Source: an uncultured Clostridia bacterium
Lineage (GTDB): Bacteria; Bacillota; Clostridia; Oscillospirales; Acutalibacteraceae
Length of the DNA stretch: 50,818 nt
NCBI GenBank assembly: GCA_945982035.1
Contig: CAMFRO010000002.1
Span: 1 to 50,818 of the forward strand
Direction of reading: 5' to 3'
Part shown: piece after piece, positions 37,729 through 49,500 of the stretch
Position numbering within the stretch: position 1 is the first letter of the stretch
How the letters are laid out: every line of letters begins with the position of its first letter
Program-made: the position numbers and the translations under genes
Notes under the pieces: generated by a model
The model's input: the letters and a program-made list of their open reading frames with translations, nothing else
Databases searched by the model: none
Told to the model about the DNA's origin: nothing

Positions 37729-38658
37729 CTATTCTCCTAAAATTGTACCGATTTCAACCTTATTTCCCTGCAAAAACGATTTTGTGTCCATAGCTTTTTT
37801 TCCCTCAGGCTGTAAGCTTAAAATTTCAACACATTTACCGTCTCCGCAGCAGACAACAAGATTATTTTTATTATCAATAACTTCACCGCAGTTTATACCT
37901 GTTTTGTCGGACAAAACCGTACGGTGAATTTTTACATTTTTTCCGTTAATTTTTGTAATGGCAACAGGCCAGGTTTGAAGGCCTCTTACCTTATTATGAA
38001 CTGCATTTGCATTGTCAGACCAATCAATAGGGCACAAATCTCTGCCTATCATTCTTGCATACTGATACTCTCCCGGCTCTTGCTTTTCGGCAACGGCAGA
38101 GCCGTTTTCAATCATATCAAGTGCTTCAATAAGCGCATCTGCACCGATTACAGACAATCTGTCAAAAAGCTCGGCAGAGGTTTCATTTTCGCCGATTTCT
38201 GTTTCTTTTTTCAAAATAATATCGCCGGTATCAAGTCCCTCATCCATCTGCATAATACAAACACCTGTTTTACTGTCACCGTTTAACACAGCCCACTGAA
38301 TAGGTGCGGCACCGCGGTATTTCGGTAAAAGCGAAGCGTGAACATTGACACATCCGTAAGGTGCGATATTTAATATCTCGGCGGGCAAAATCTTACCGTA
38401 TGCAACAACTACAATAATATCCGGAGCGAGCTTTTTTATAATATCAACCGAGTCGGAATTTTTAATTTTCTCCGGCTGATATACGGGGATATTATATTTT
38501 AAGGCAGTTTTTTTAACCTGAGGAGGAGTTAATACCAGCTTTCTTCCTACCGGCTTATCAGGTTGGGTAAAAACACCGGACACGTTATGTCCCGCTTCTA
38601 TTAACTTTTCAAGACAGGGAACGGCAAAATCCGGCGTTCCCATAAAAACAATATTCAT
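37729..38658 (-). CDS. fmt: Methionyl-tRNA formyltransferase
   Basis: FMGTPDFAVPCLEKL, NVHASLLPKYRGAAPIQWA. Confidence 0.96.
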   Translation of the reverse strand: MNIVFMGTPDFAVPCLEKLIEAGHNVSGVFTQPDKPVGRKLVLTPPQVKKTALKYNIPVYQPEKIKNSDSVDIIKKLAPDIIVVVAYGKILPAEILNIAPYGCVNVHASLLPKYRGAAPIQWAVLNGDSKTGVCIMQMDEGLDTGDIILKKETEIGENETSAELFDRLSVIGADALIEALDMIENGSAVAEKQEPGEYQYARMIGRDLCPIDWSDNANAVHNKVRGLQTWPVAITKINGKNVKIHRTVLSDKTGINCGEVIDNKNNLVVCCGDGKCVEILSLQPEGKKAMDTKSFLQGNKVEIGTILGE

Positions 38659-39110
38659 CAGCCTTCTAATTCTCCTACAACATGCGAAGTAAATAATACA
38701 CCGTCAAGATGGTCAATCTCGTGACAAAAAGCACGTGCCTTCAGGTCTTCGCCGGTAAACACCTGCCATTTGCCGTGTCTGTCCTGTGCTTTAACCTGAA
38801 CCTTTTGGGGTCTTACGGTTACGCCGTATTTACCCGGCAAAGAAAGACATCCCTCAGATTCACGCTGCTCGCCCTCTCTAAGTGTAATTTCCGGGTTGAC
38901 AAGCTCCATAGGGCCTTCGCCGATATCAATAACTACAACCTTTTTTAATATACCTACCTGTACTGCAGCAAGACCTACGCCGTTGGCGTTATACATTGTT
39001 TCAAGCATATCGTCAATAAGCTGCGACAAACGATCGTCAAATTTTTCAACTGTTCTGCTTTTTTTGTATAAAATAGGGTCGCCCAGTTCAACAATATTTC
39101 TTAATGCCAT
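38658..39110 (-). CDS. def: Peptide deformylase
   Basis: [26 protein letters not shown]. Confidence 0.96.
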   Translation of the reverse strand: MALRNIVELGDPILYKKSRTVEKFDDRLSQLIDDMLETMYNANGVGLAAVQVGILKKVVVIDIGEGPMELVNPEITLREGEQRESEGCLSLPGKYGVTVRPQKVQVKAQDRHGKWQVFTGEDLKARAFCHEIDHLDGVLFTSHVVGELEG

Positions 39111-39122
39111 TTACAATTCTCC

Positions 39123-41348
39123 TCAGGAAATTTCACCGGGATTTAAGTCAACTGACAGAGAAACTTCCTTATACTTATTTATTTTACTTATTCTTTTTAA
39201 AATTTCTGTTATCATATTACGAACATTTATAGAATTTTTACATTTTATTGCAATTCTATATCTGTAATTATTGTTAATTTTGGAAATCTTCGCCTGTGAA
39301 GGACCAAGAACAACCAATTTTACATCCTTATATTCCTTTGAATTAAGCTCAACTAAAATATCAAAAAATTCCTTTGAGCATAAAGTAGCCTTATTTTCGT
39401 CCTCACAGGTAAAGGTAACACTGAAAATATCACAAAACGGCGGATATATCATCAGCCTTCGCAACTGTATTTCATTGTTATAAAACCCCTTATAATCCTG
39501 CCGTGATGCAAATTCTATGGTTTCATTATAAGGGTTAATGGTCTGTATTACAGCCTTTCCTGCGAAATCACGCCTACCCGAACGACCTACAACCTGTGTA
39601 ATCAAATCAAAGGAGCGTTCGCCGGCATTATAGCTTTCATCATAAAGCGAATTATCGGCATTAACAACGCCAACAAGAGTAACATTTGGAAAATCAAGTC
39701 CCTTTGCTACCATTTGGGTTCCTATTAAAATATCATATTCACCATTAGCAAAGGAGTCAAACAGTTTACGGTGAGAAAACTTTTTGGCAGTGGTATCCGC
39801 ATCCATTCGCAATATGCGTGCATCGGGAAAAAGTGCGGCAAGCTCATCCTCAATTCTTTGAGTTCCGTATCCGCTGTAACGCACGCTGTCGCTTTTACAT
39901 TCCGGACAAATATTATCAAGGCTTTTACTGAAGCCGCAGTAGTGGCACACAAGTCGGTTTGAATAACTGTGATAGGTAAGCGAAATTGAACAGTTGGGAC
40001 AGGTTATAACATGACCGCATTCATTACAGGCAATAAAGGTATTATAGCCTCTGCGGTTTATAAGTAATATAGCCTGCTTTTTACTGTCAAGACATTCTCG
40101 GATTAAATGATTAAGCTCTGATGAAATGGGCGATTTGTTACCGCTTTTCATCTCATTTTTCATATCCACGGTAATAACCTGAGGAAGATTTGAATTGCCG
40201 TAACGCTCGCCGATTTCGCAAAGCTTATACTTACCTTTAAGCGCATTACTGTAGCTTTCCAACGACGGAGTTGCAGAAGTCATCAAAAACAAAGCGTTAT
40301 TGTATTTTGCTCTGAATTTGGCGACGTCTTTGGCATTGTATCGTGGAGTACGTTGGGATTTATAAGTGCTTTCCTGTTCCTCATCCATAATAATGAGTCC
40401 AAGATTATGGAGCGGAGCAAAAATAGCAGAACGTGTGCCTATTACAATTTTCGCCTCTCCCCTGTCGGCTCTCTTGTATTCATCATTTCTCTCGCCCAGG
40501 GATAAACCACTGTGAAAAACGGCACAGATTTTACCGTATCTGTGGTGAAAAATGTCAAGCATCTGCGGTGTAAGAGAAATTTCCGGCACCATTACAATAA
40601 CATCTTTTCCCTGTTCAACGGCATCATCAATAAGCTTAAGATAAACCTGGGTTTTACCGCTACCGGTTACGCCGAAAAGCAGCCCTATACCACCGGTTTT
40701 CATCATATCACGATAGGTGCAATACGCCTGATTTTGCTGGTCAGAAAGGATGATTTCCTGCTTATCGCCATCGGAAATATTACTGTACGGATTGCGGTAA
40801 ATCTCGTTATCGTAAATCTCAACAATTCCGTTTTTTTCAAGATTTTTGATTACACCTACGCCAACTCCGCAGAACTCACAGACCTCACCGACACCTGCAC
40901 AACCTGCATCAAGCAGTAAATCACATACAATTTTTTGTTTTTTTGTAACACCGCTGAGACAGGCTTCATCATCAACAAGAAGCTTTACCATTTTTTCGCT
41001 TTTTGATTTTATTGAGCCGTATCTTCTCGGCAGCATCTGCTTTAGGCAATCATAGGTGGTACAAAAGCAGCGTTCCTTAAGCCATAACGCCAGCTTAACC
41101 ATTTCCTCGGATAAAACCGGTTTGTCACCGACAACACTGTCAATGGATTTTAGCATTGAAATGTCCGCATTTTTATCAAACGCAACAACAATACCACTTC
41201 TAAGCACATTGCCTCTACCAAAGGGAACCTGTACCTTACTGCCTATTAAAACGCTGTTTTTCAGCTCTTTGGGTACAATATAACTGTAATCCGTATCAAA
41301 GCTGAAAAAGGTGTTATCAACTGCAACAACAGCAATATTATCTTCCAT
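39123..41348 (-). CDS. priA: Primosomal protein N' (helicase PriA)
   Basis: FGVTGSGKTQVYL, DEEQ, zinc cysteines, TQMVAKGLDFPNVTLVG. Confidence 0.96.
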   Translation of the reverse strand: MEDNIAVVAVDNTFFSFDTDYSYIVPKELKNSVLIGSKVQVPFGRGNVLRSGIVVAFDKNADISMLKSIDSVVGDKPVLSEEMVKLALWLKERCFCTTYDCLKQMLPRRYGSIKSKSEKMVKLLVDDEACLSGVTKKQKIVCDLLLDAGCAGVGEVCEFCGVGVGVIKNLEKNGIVEIYDNEIYRNPYSNISDGDKQEIILSDQQNQAYCTYRDMMKTGGIGLLFGVTGSGKTQVYLKLIDDAVEQGKDVIVMVPEISLTPQMLDIFHHRYGKICAVFHSGLSLGERNDEYKRADRGEAKIVIGTRSAIFAPLHNLGLIIMDEEQESTYKSQRTPRYNAKDVAKFRAKYNNALFLMTSATPSLESYSNALKGKYKLCEIGERYGNSNLPQVITVDMKNEMKSGNKSPISSELNHLIRECLDSKKQAILLINRRGYNTFIACNECGHVITCPNCSISLTYHSYSNRLVCHYCGFSKSLDNICPECKSDSVRYSGYGTQRIEDELAALFPDARILRMDADTTAKKFSHRKLFDSFANGEYDILIGTQMVAKGLDFPNVTLVGVVNADNSLYDESYNAGERSFDLITQVVGRSGRRDFAGKAVIQTINPYNETIEFASRQDYKGFYNNEIQLRRLMIYPPFCDIFSVTFTCEDENKATLCSKEFFDILVELNSKEYKDVKLVVLGPSQAKISKINNNYRYRIAIKCKNSINVRNMITEILKRISKINKYKEVSLSVDLNPGEIS

Positions 41349-41556
41349 TATGATTCTTTAATTCTTCCGGTTCTTCAATAACATATTTGCCCTCGCAAAT
41401 ATCGTCAATAGCGGTTGAAACTGTTTTTACATCAATAGGCTGTTCCTTTTCAATAGCCTCGTCACGAATTTCTCTGGCTCTTTTTGCCGTGCCTACAACA
41501 AGGCTGTAACGGCTGTTAACATTTTTAAGCATTTTCTTTAAATCGGGATTAAACAT
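41338..41556 (-). CDS. rpoZ: RNA polymerase omega subunit
   Basis: NSRYSLVVGTAKRAREI, position between gmk and priA. Confidence 0.88.
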   Translation of the reverse strand: MFNPDLKKMLKNVNSRYSLVVGTAKRAREIRDEAIEKEQPIDVKTVSTAIDDICEGKYVIEEPEELKNHNGR

Positions 41557-41583
41557 AATAATAACTCCTTAGTACTTTTTATA

Positions 41584-42159
41584 TTATTTACTGCGTTTTT
41601 GCAGTTCATTATCAATAATTTCATTAATTTCGCTGACTGCCTTATCTAAATCATCATTTACAACCTGATATTTGTAGCTATCTGCGTGAGCAAGCTCAAA
41701 ATCAGCAATAGACATTCGCTTTTCAATCATTTCAGGTGAGTCGGTACCACGTGAAGAAAGACGTTTGTACAAATCATCACGACTTGGCGGCAGAAGAAAA
41801 ATTGAAACGGCGTCAGGAAGCATTTCCATAACCTTTTCTGCACCCTGCACCTCAATAATCAAAAAGCAAACCAAGCCCTTGCTAACTGCTCTTTTCACTC
41901 CGTCAATGGGAGTGCCGTAATAAAAGCCGTTATAGCAGGCATATTCAAGCAGTTGGTTGTCGGCAATCATCTGCTCAAACTCACTTTTTGTTTTGAAATA
42001 GTAATTTACACCGTTTTCCTCGCCTCGCCTCGGGGAGCGTGTGGTTGCAGAAACAGACTCAACGCAGTCGCCTCTGAGTCTGCAAATTTTATTAAATACA
42101 GTATCCTTTCCACATCCGCTGGGTGCAGAAAGAATTACAATAAGTCCCTCATTCCTCAT
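41584..42159 (-). CDS. gmk: Guanylate kinase
   Basis: VILSAPSGCGKDTV, SATTRSPRRGEENGVNYYF; start MRNEG. Confidence 0.95.
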   Translation of the reverse strand: MRNEGLIVILSAPSGCGKDTVFNKICRLRGDCVESVSATTRSPRRGEENGVNYYFKTKSEFEQMIADNQLLEYACYNGFYYGTPIDGVKRAVSKGLVCFLIIEVQGAEKVMEMLPDAVSIFLLPPSRDDLYKRLSSRGTDSPEMIEKRMSIADFELAHADSYKYQVVNDDLDKAVSEINEIIDNELQKRSK

Positions 42160-42400
42160 CGTCAAACTCCCTTCCGAATCTTTCAGCAATTCTTTTTAAA
42201 TCCATATAAGATAAAATCACATTCGGCGTGTCGGTAATAATTACGCTCATGGTTTTTCTGCCATGAGTGGCGTCTATCAATGTGCCGTTTTCCTTGCATT
42301 TTTGCACAAGTCTTTTTATCGGTGAGGATTCCGGACTGACAACGGCAAGGACTCTATCGGCATTTACCATATTGCCGAAGCCAACGTTAACTAATTCCAT
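42149..42400 (-). CDS. remA: Extracellular matrix regulator RemA/DUF370
   Basis: MELVNVGFGNMVNADRVLAVVSPESSPIKRLVQ. Confidence 0.93.
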   Translation of the reverse strand: MELVNVGFGNMVNADRVLAVVSPESSPIKRLVQKCKENGTLIDATHGRKTMSVIITDTPNVILSYMDLKRIAERFGREFDDEE

Positions 42401-42409
42401 ACAGTCACC

Positions 42410-43288
42410 TTATTCTATATTTTGAATCTGCTCACGGATTTTTTCAACCTCGGCTTTGATGTCAACTACCTTGCGTGCAATTTCAACATCATTTGCCTTG
42501 GAGCCTATGGTATTTGTTTCACGGTTAATTTCCTGTACGAGAAAATCCATTTTTCTGCCCACAGGCTCGTCGGAATTAATAAAATCATTAAGCTGGGCAA
42601 TATGTGAGCGCAGCCTAACAGTTTCTTCAGCAACTGCTACCTTGTCGGCAAAGACCGCAACCTCCTGAATAATTCTGCTCTCGTCAAGAGTAACGTCGCC
42701 GATAAGGTCGTGTACACGCTCAATCAGTTTATCATTATATTCCTTAACAGTTTGGGGTGAACGCTCCTCAATAAAGGATACACATTCAAGAATATAATTT
42801 GACCTTGATGCAATATCAGCTTTCATATTAGCACCTTCAACCGTGCGCATTTGAATGAATTTGTCAACAGCCTCGGAGGTAACGGTGCGAACATAATTCC
42901 AAATTTTCTCCTCGTCCTCCTCCTCTTTTTTGACAACGAGAACATCGGGAAAACGGCTTATTGCAGAAACGCCGAAATCCTCTTTAAGCTCGTAATCGCA
43001 GGCAAGCTGTTTAAGTGCCTTTACATAAGCGCCGGCAAGAGTTTTGTTAACAACAACCTGAGCAGAATCGGTATCAAGCGCCTCAATAGTAACAAAGCAC
43101 TCAACCTTGCCCCTTGATACTCGTGAATTAATATAGGATTTAAGCTTGTCATCAAGAAATCCGTACTGTCTGGGAATACGTGAATTAAATTCAAAATATT
43201 TGTGATTGACAGACTTAATTTCAACAGTGATAACATAACCGTCTATTTCTTTTACGCTTCTTCCGAAGCCTGTCATTGACTTGAGCAT
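42410..43288 (-). CDS. YicC family endoribonuclease-like protein
   Basis: MLKSMTGFGRS..., EIKSVNHKYFEFNSRIPR. Confidence 0.94.
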   Translation of the reverse strand: MLKSMTGFGRSVKEIDGYVITVEIKSVNHKYFEFNSRIPRQYGFLDDKLKSYINSRVSRGKVECFVTIEALDTDSAQVVVNKTLAGAYVKALKQLACDYELKEDFGVSAISRFPDVLVVKKEEEDEEKIWNYVRTVTSEAVDKFIQMRTVEGANMKADIASRSNYILECVSFIEERSPQTVKEYNDKLIERVHDLIGDVTLDESRIIQEVAVFADKVAVAEETVRLRSHIAQLNDFINSDEPVGRKMDFLVQEINRETNTIGSKANDVEIARKVVDIKAEVEKIREQIQNIE

Positions 43289-43317
43289 AAGCAACTCCTT
43301 AAATTTTATTAAAAAAT

Positions 43318-43346
43318 ATTATAGTAAGTAACAATAGTAAGGTCAA
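43318..43346 (-). promoter_or_regulatory. Sigma-A promoter for the yicC-remA-gmk-... operon (TTGACC-N17-TATAAT)
   Basis: Near-consensus hexamers with 17-bp spacer, upstream of yicC. Confidence 0.8.
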
Positions 43347-43396
43347 TAGTTTGTTAACAGTTTGTTTACAATATTAAATATTTATTTACAATAGGC

Positions 43397-43428
43397 ATAA
43401 AAAACAAGGACGGAGAACTCCGTCCTTG
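43397..43428 (-). terminator. Terminator after the 45-aa ORF
   Basis: CAAGGACGGAG-aa-CTCCGTCCTTG followed on minus strand by TTTTTT. Confidence 0.9.
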
Positions 43429-43441
43429 CTGACAATTTGAT

Positions 43442-43579
43442 TTAGAATTCACCAAAGGGATCTATCTCTTCACCGCCCCCTTCAATACCGCCTTCAACAT
43501 TACTTGATTCGGTCATTACGGTGTCAATTCTAAATTTTTCAATCTCCGCCTCGGGAGAAATATATTTTTTCTTTGCCAT
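43442..43579 (-). CDS. 45-aa small protein of unknown function (absent from the ORF track)
   Basis: MAKKKYISPEAEIEKFRIDTVMTESSNVEGGIEGGGEEIDPFGEF; SD GGGAGGA; lies between the giant secreted gene and its terminator. Confidence 0.75.
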   Translation of the reverse strand: MAKKKYISPEAEIEKFRIDTVMTESSNVEGGIEGGGEEIDPFGEF

Positions 43580-43596
43580 GATTTAATTCCTCCCTG

Positions 43597-46500
43597 TTAG
43601 TTGTTGCAGATGTTACCGTAGTCAATTGACTGAACTACTGTGTTTTGGTCAAAGCTTGTGTCTGTATCGGCAACGGTGGGGTTGTAGCTGTACTTAACAT
43701 AAGCACGAGTGTAAACCTTTGTTCCGTCAGTAGGTACTTTAGCAAATCTAAGGTAATACTGACATGTTTCGGTTGCATCCTTGTTGGATACAAATCTAAC
43801 ATTTTCGCCGCCTATTACAAACTTATTGGGATCGGTACCAACCGTTGAATCGGTTGTGTAAAGAGTACCCTTTTCAGTAACAACGCCGCAAACGCCGGTG
43901 GTTTGATTTATGCCTGATGCATATTGAGTATATTGAGTATAAATCGTGTACTTCTCGCTTGTTTGTAATACACTTGAAACGTAAGGAAGTTTAGCGTCAA
44001 GCTTTCTAATCATTTCTGAGTCGGTAACGGTTGTACCGTTAATTGTATATGTGCCTGTTGTGGTATCCTTAGATACTGAATACAATGCCATATCGCCGAC
44101 TGTGAAGAACGGATACGAAGTATCGGTACGTGAATTATACTTAACAATTGAGTAAGTGCCGTCAGCATTGAGAAGTGCAATTGCATAGGAACCTGTCTTG
44201 CCAACAGCAGTTGCCTTTGTATCGTAGTACAACGGCTGTGATGTTGAAGAAAGAACGCTTGTGCCGTCTATGGAAACATTATATGTGGTTCCTGCCTTTT
44301 CATACTTAGGCTTAAGAACTACAAGACCGTTCTCATCCTTGTAATCGGACATAGTGTAGGTTCCGTCATTTACAGATGTGCCGTTAATGCTCCAGCCGCT
44401 CTGAGTGTAATACGGATAGTCATCTGCAGGAACAGATGTTGAACCGATTACGCAGGTATTTTTACCTAACTGAACTGATGTACTTTCGTCAACATTATAT
44501 TCCTGTACGGTGTTACCGTAGATGTTGAGAACTCTTACCTTAACCTGACCGGTTACAGGCTCTGATGAGCAGTAAGCGGAAACAGTAGTGGTGCCATCCT
44601 GCTGAATGCTGAGGTTATAGCTGTCGGCTGCAGGAATTGTTTGCGATGTGCCATCGCTGTAAGAAACAATCCACTTGTAATTATTAAGGCCGGCGGGAAC
44701 ATTAAATGTTACCGTTTCTCCATAAATGTGAGAAGTTGTTTCTGTTGAATATACAGTATTTTCATCATCGTTATAAACGTTGAATGTAACTGTGCAGCTT
44801 CTTCTGTTAGCCGACGTACTGTCCTCAAGTGCTGAAAGCACGTTAGTGGTAACAGCGTCAAGCTGAGTCTGCTGATTTGCAGAGGTGTTGTACCAAATTG
44901 TACCGCCAACATTTACATAAGCCGTGCAATCCTCGGATGAAACATCTGTATAAGCAGGTGTTGTAACAGTCTGTTTAGCGGCAGAGCCTACGCCGTTTTG
45001 ATAAGCAACAACGGCACTGTTAAGTCCCTGCTTCTGTACAGTTTTGTAAACCGAGCTGTCAGATGCAAGATAAGCGTCTGAAAATGCACCTACATCATAG
45101 TACTTAAGAAGATTTGTTGCAGAATCATAAGCGTCATAATCTGCGCACTCTGCAAGATTGCCCTTTTGTACGCCAACATTCTGTCCGTCGCTTATAATTG
45201 CAGTCTGGCGTGCAGATTGGGTAGAAGTATCAACTGCTGAAGCATAGTATCTGTGTCCGTTAAGCTTTACATATACTCCGTTGATAAGAACGTAATCACC
45301 ATCTTCAAATTCTGTCGGATTTGCATCACCATCGTTCATATAGAACACGCCTATATAGGTGTAATGGTCAATATTTTTCGCCTGCTTATCAGTAGTGACG
45401 ATATTGCCGTCTTTATCGTATGCAATATACGGACCGTATGCGTTATTAACATAAGTTACTTTGTACTTTTCAGTATCGTTCTTATAATCGGTTGACTTAT
45501 CTGCCCAAGCCTTTGCAGTATTATATGCGTTTGTGAAATTCAGCCAAGTTTTGTAAGAATAATTTTGGTTAAGGTACGAGGTACCATTGCCGACAACCAG
45601 CGTTGCAGTGTTATCAGATGTGGATGCAACAGCGTTCTCCGGCTCTGAATAATCAGCCTTTTCAACAAGAACTGCCTGTGCGGCGGTTACATTGCTTTGA
45701 AGTCTTGAAATAGTAGCTTTATCGGTAATGAAAGCATTATCTTCGCCGAATGGGTTAAGAGAATCTACATGCTCTTCAATCTTGTTATATGCGTTTTTGT
45801 AAGCAGTCCAAGAAGAATTTGTGTAAACTGCGTCTGTTGCTGTGTATGTTCCGTCGCCGTTGTCAATAGTAACGTTACCGTAGGAATCGTCAGTACCGGC
45901 GGCAGCTTCATAGAAGCCTGTGTTAGCGTCAACTACATCGTAAAGGGTTTTGTAGTCAGCCTTTTTCTCTATCTTAGTAAGGTCAACCGCCTCAAGAGCG
46001 TCAACCTTAGTCTTAAGGGTTCTTGCAAGTTCTGAAGCGTCGGCTGTTGCAGTTAAGGCATAGGACTGTGATGTAAGAGCATCATAGGCTTCAAGCAATT
46101 CCTTAGCAGATTCCGGAGTGTAGTCGGCTATATTTCCAAGAATCTCTCTTCTTTTGCTATCCATCAATACAGACTTAACTGTTGAGTAGTTAATTACTGT
46201 TACTGTACCACGACCAGAAGCCCATCCGGGAACAGATTTCGAACAGTCTCTATAACCACTTTTTACTGCTTTCCAACGCTTATAAGCATGGAATGTAGGG
46301 GTAAAGGAATAAATATAGCTGTAAATAGAACCATCAGAAGTTGTATAGGTAGTATCACTTGCTGTATTAACCTTAAAGGTGTCAAGATTACCTGTAAAAC
46401 GTGCATAACCGGAAGCATTATAGAAAGTTTTTGCCGACATATCAGCAGCGAAGGTATCTTTTGCATTAGTCATTCTGTATTTTTCCTGATAATTATCATA

Positions 46501-49500
46501 ATACCAGTTAACATTACTATCTTTACCTGAACCATCAGTATTACTTGTGTTTTGGTGCCAATATTCATCATCCTTTGTTCCTATACCGGCACCACCAAAC
46601 GCCATAGGCACGTTATTATAAACAAATATTGCTGCACCGTACTGATTTGTAGTACTTGAATTTTGCTTATAAAAACGAGATGAGAAAGGAGCTATTGGAG
46701 TATCACCATCAATACCGGTATAAAGCCAAACATACTCAGAAGATGAAAGTGCCGCAGAAGCATTGTCATAAGCACCGTTATCTTGTTCTATACATTTATA
46801 CACTTCGGTTGGTTGAGTAAGCATATTATGAGTAAACTTTTCAGGTATATCATTCTTACCGGACTGTGTATAACCCTTAACAGTATCAGTGGGCTTAGTG
46901 TACTTAACCATCAATTCGATAGAATTCTCAAGTTCATTATAGAGTTGAAGAATTTCATCCGGGTTTTCCTGTACAGTACCATGCTTACAAGCCTCAATAT
47001 AACGGCGGATTCTGTCGTAAGCCTTATAAGCAGCACTCATATTAGTGTAAACAAACTCTGATTTTCCCACATCAGCCATAGCTTTTTCAAAGTCGCCTAA
47101 AGCCTTTGGTAAAAGAGTATTCGCTATGTCACGACAGTCAAGATTGTACAGACTCTTTGCAGAATACAATGCGTTATAAATTTTAAAATTGTCTAAGTAA
47201 GCATCAGTAGCATTTACCCAATATCCGCAAGAGTTACCATAGAACACGCCGCGGTCCGAGTTGAAATAGTCGTGAATTGAATGACCGGATGTTTTAGCAT
47301 TTGCTGAAACATAATAGTCAATTTTTTTAGTAAGCTTTCCGTCTATATAGAAATAGATATTGTCCCAGCTACCGTGCGGCTCTATTTGAATTTCAATATG
47401 TGACCACTTATTAAGCGGAAGACCGTTTGTGCCGAATACGCCTGTGGCGTTGATATAGTTGTCACCGGCAGCGTCTGCATCCCAAACATAATGTAATTCA
47501 CCATTTTCAAGGACTTCAAAAAATCTTCGCGAGCCCCCATTAGTGTGGTCTTCACCGATATTAAAAATAGTCTCGCCGTTAATAGCTGCACCCGGATTAT
47601 ACCACATAGAAATTGTATAACCCTTTGACTTATCAGTGGTTGAGCCGTAGTAGGTATATTTGGAATTAACGCCGTTTGCGGCATTAAGAACCTTTCCGTT
47701 AATACCAAGTGGGTCGTCAACGGTTGTAGCGTAAGCAGTTTTATCATTATTTCCGTCGCCGGTGGTGTCTTTATCTTCCATGGGGTCATAGTAAACTGCG
47801 GAAGCATTTACATCATCGGCTACGTTTGTACCCGGAGTAGCATTCGCCAATTCCTCAATAGACTCGTCAACATCATAGTAAGAAAGCGCTCTGTTGTAAA
47901 TACGGAAGTCGGAAATGTAACCGTTAAGCATATCATCAGCTGCATAAGAGGAAATACCGAAATAAAGATTACCTGCTATCAAATTATCAAAGAATGCTTG
48001 GTTCATAGCCGTATTATTGATAGGACAACCTACCGTTTTGATGCTTTCGCCGTTTTTAGCGTAAACATATTTAAGCAATGCACCGTCAACGCAGAATGTA
48101 ACATAGCCCTTTGAAATAGTATATGTGTAAAGATGCCATGCGCCCTTATATGAGGTACCCTTGTAACCGTCTGCAATAGTCTGTGTGCCTATGTTATTTG
48201 CACCAAACTCCATATTAGCCGCCGCATAAACGTAGGAGGTATTTAATTGTGAATATCCTCTGCCAAGCTCGTCATCCCAGGAAACATTACCTGGATCGGA
48301 CATACTTGACCAGTCAAAGAAACGACCGTAGTTAGCGTTAGTTGCATAACCGTACCAAGAGAAGGTTATTCCGTCGTCAATGTTAAGTCCTCTTAGCATA
48401 CTTGAGGTATTGATGCTTGCATAAGCACCATTTTTATTACCTGAATCGTTAACGGTTGATGCAGCGGCAGATGCAGTTCTGTCCGAAGCCGTACCTGCAA
48501 AGTTAGCGGCAACCTTACCGTTATAATTATTTGTCATTGTAACGCCGGAATTGGTAAGAGTATTTCCATTGCCTGTTGCGTCATAGGTAGCGTCGTCATT
48601 AGTAAAGTAACGTGCTACAAGATAATCGTTAGCAGTTTTGCCGGATTCAATACCTGTTGAATCGTATGTTGTTTTACCGTATTTGGCAATAAGCTTATTA
48701 TACTCTGCCGTGGTAATATTAATAACTGAGCCGTGACGAGGTGTTAAATAGTTTAAATTCATAGAGTCAACTCTTGAACTCTCAAAATTCATTAAATCCG
48801 AAGATGAATACACTGCAAAGTATGAAAGAGAGCTTGAATAGTGGTCAGCCATCATCATATATGCACCTGTATTGTAAAGTCTGTAAACCTCGGGACCTTC
48901 AAGAGAAGAACCATAGTTACCATCTGTAAATGAAACAGGAGTTGAATAAGGACCGCTTGCATGTGTGGAGGTTGAATAAGCAATTTTCTTGGTTGTTTCA
49001 TCCTTAAACCACATATAATAAATATTTCCGTCAAAAGTAATGTTACCGTCTATATTATCATTACCTGTATCAATTAACTGTTTAGGTTTTGTAAGGAAGG
49101 TCTTGAAGTCATCAGTATAGGTGTAATACATAACTGTATGACCGCCAATATAACCAACTGCCCAAAATAGCATATAGTGACCTGCCTCTTCATCCCAAAT
49201 AGCCTCGGGAGCCCAAGCACGTGATACCGAACCGCCGCAGAGGTCACCCATAATTGACTGGGTATCAATAAACCATGGTTCTGTATCCGCAAGCTCTTCC
49301 ATACTATTAAGATGCCATACCATAAGCTTTGAGTTATTACCCCAGTTGGTACCGTTCTCTGTATTTAAGTCGGTAGCGAGAATGTAGTATGAGCCATCTT
49401 GTGCCTGGAACGCATAGGGGTCACGAACATGTCCGGATGCGGCAATACCGGAATTATCTGGATAAGAGGTAATTGTTGAAGGCAGATTGTTAGCAGCACT

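Noticed and set aside
38896-39267. 123-aa plus-strand ORF across the def/priA junction
   Set aside because: Antisense to confident def and priA coding sequence; no RBS or homology signal.
43442-43579. Lasso-peptide precursor call for the 45-aa ORF
   Set aside because: Only a loose YxxP leader similarity; no RRE, B/C maturase or transporter genes nearby, so kept as an unknown small protein.
47382-47807. 141-aa minus-strand ORF
   Set aside because: Alternative frame within the giant GH43 gene; composition typical of a frameshifted shadow (Leu/Ile/Thr-rich).
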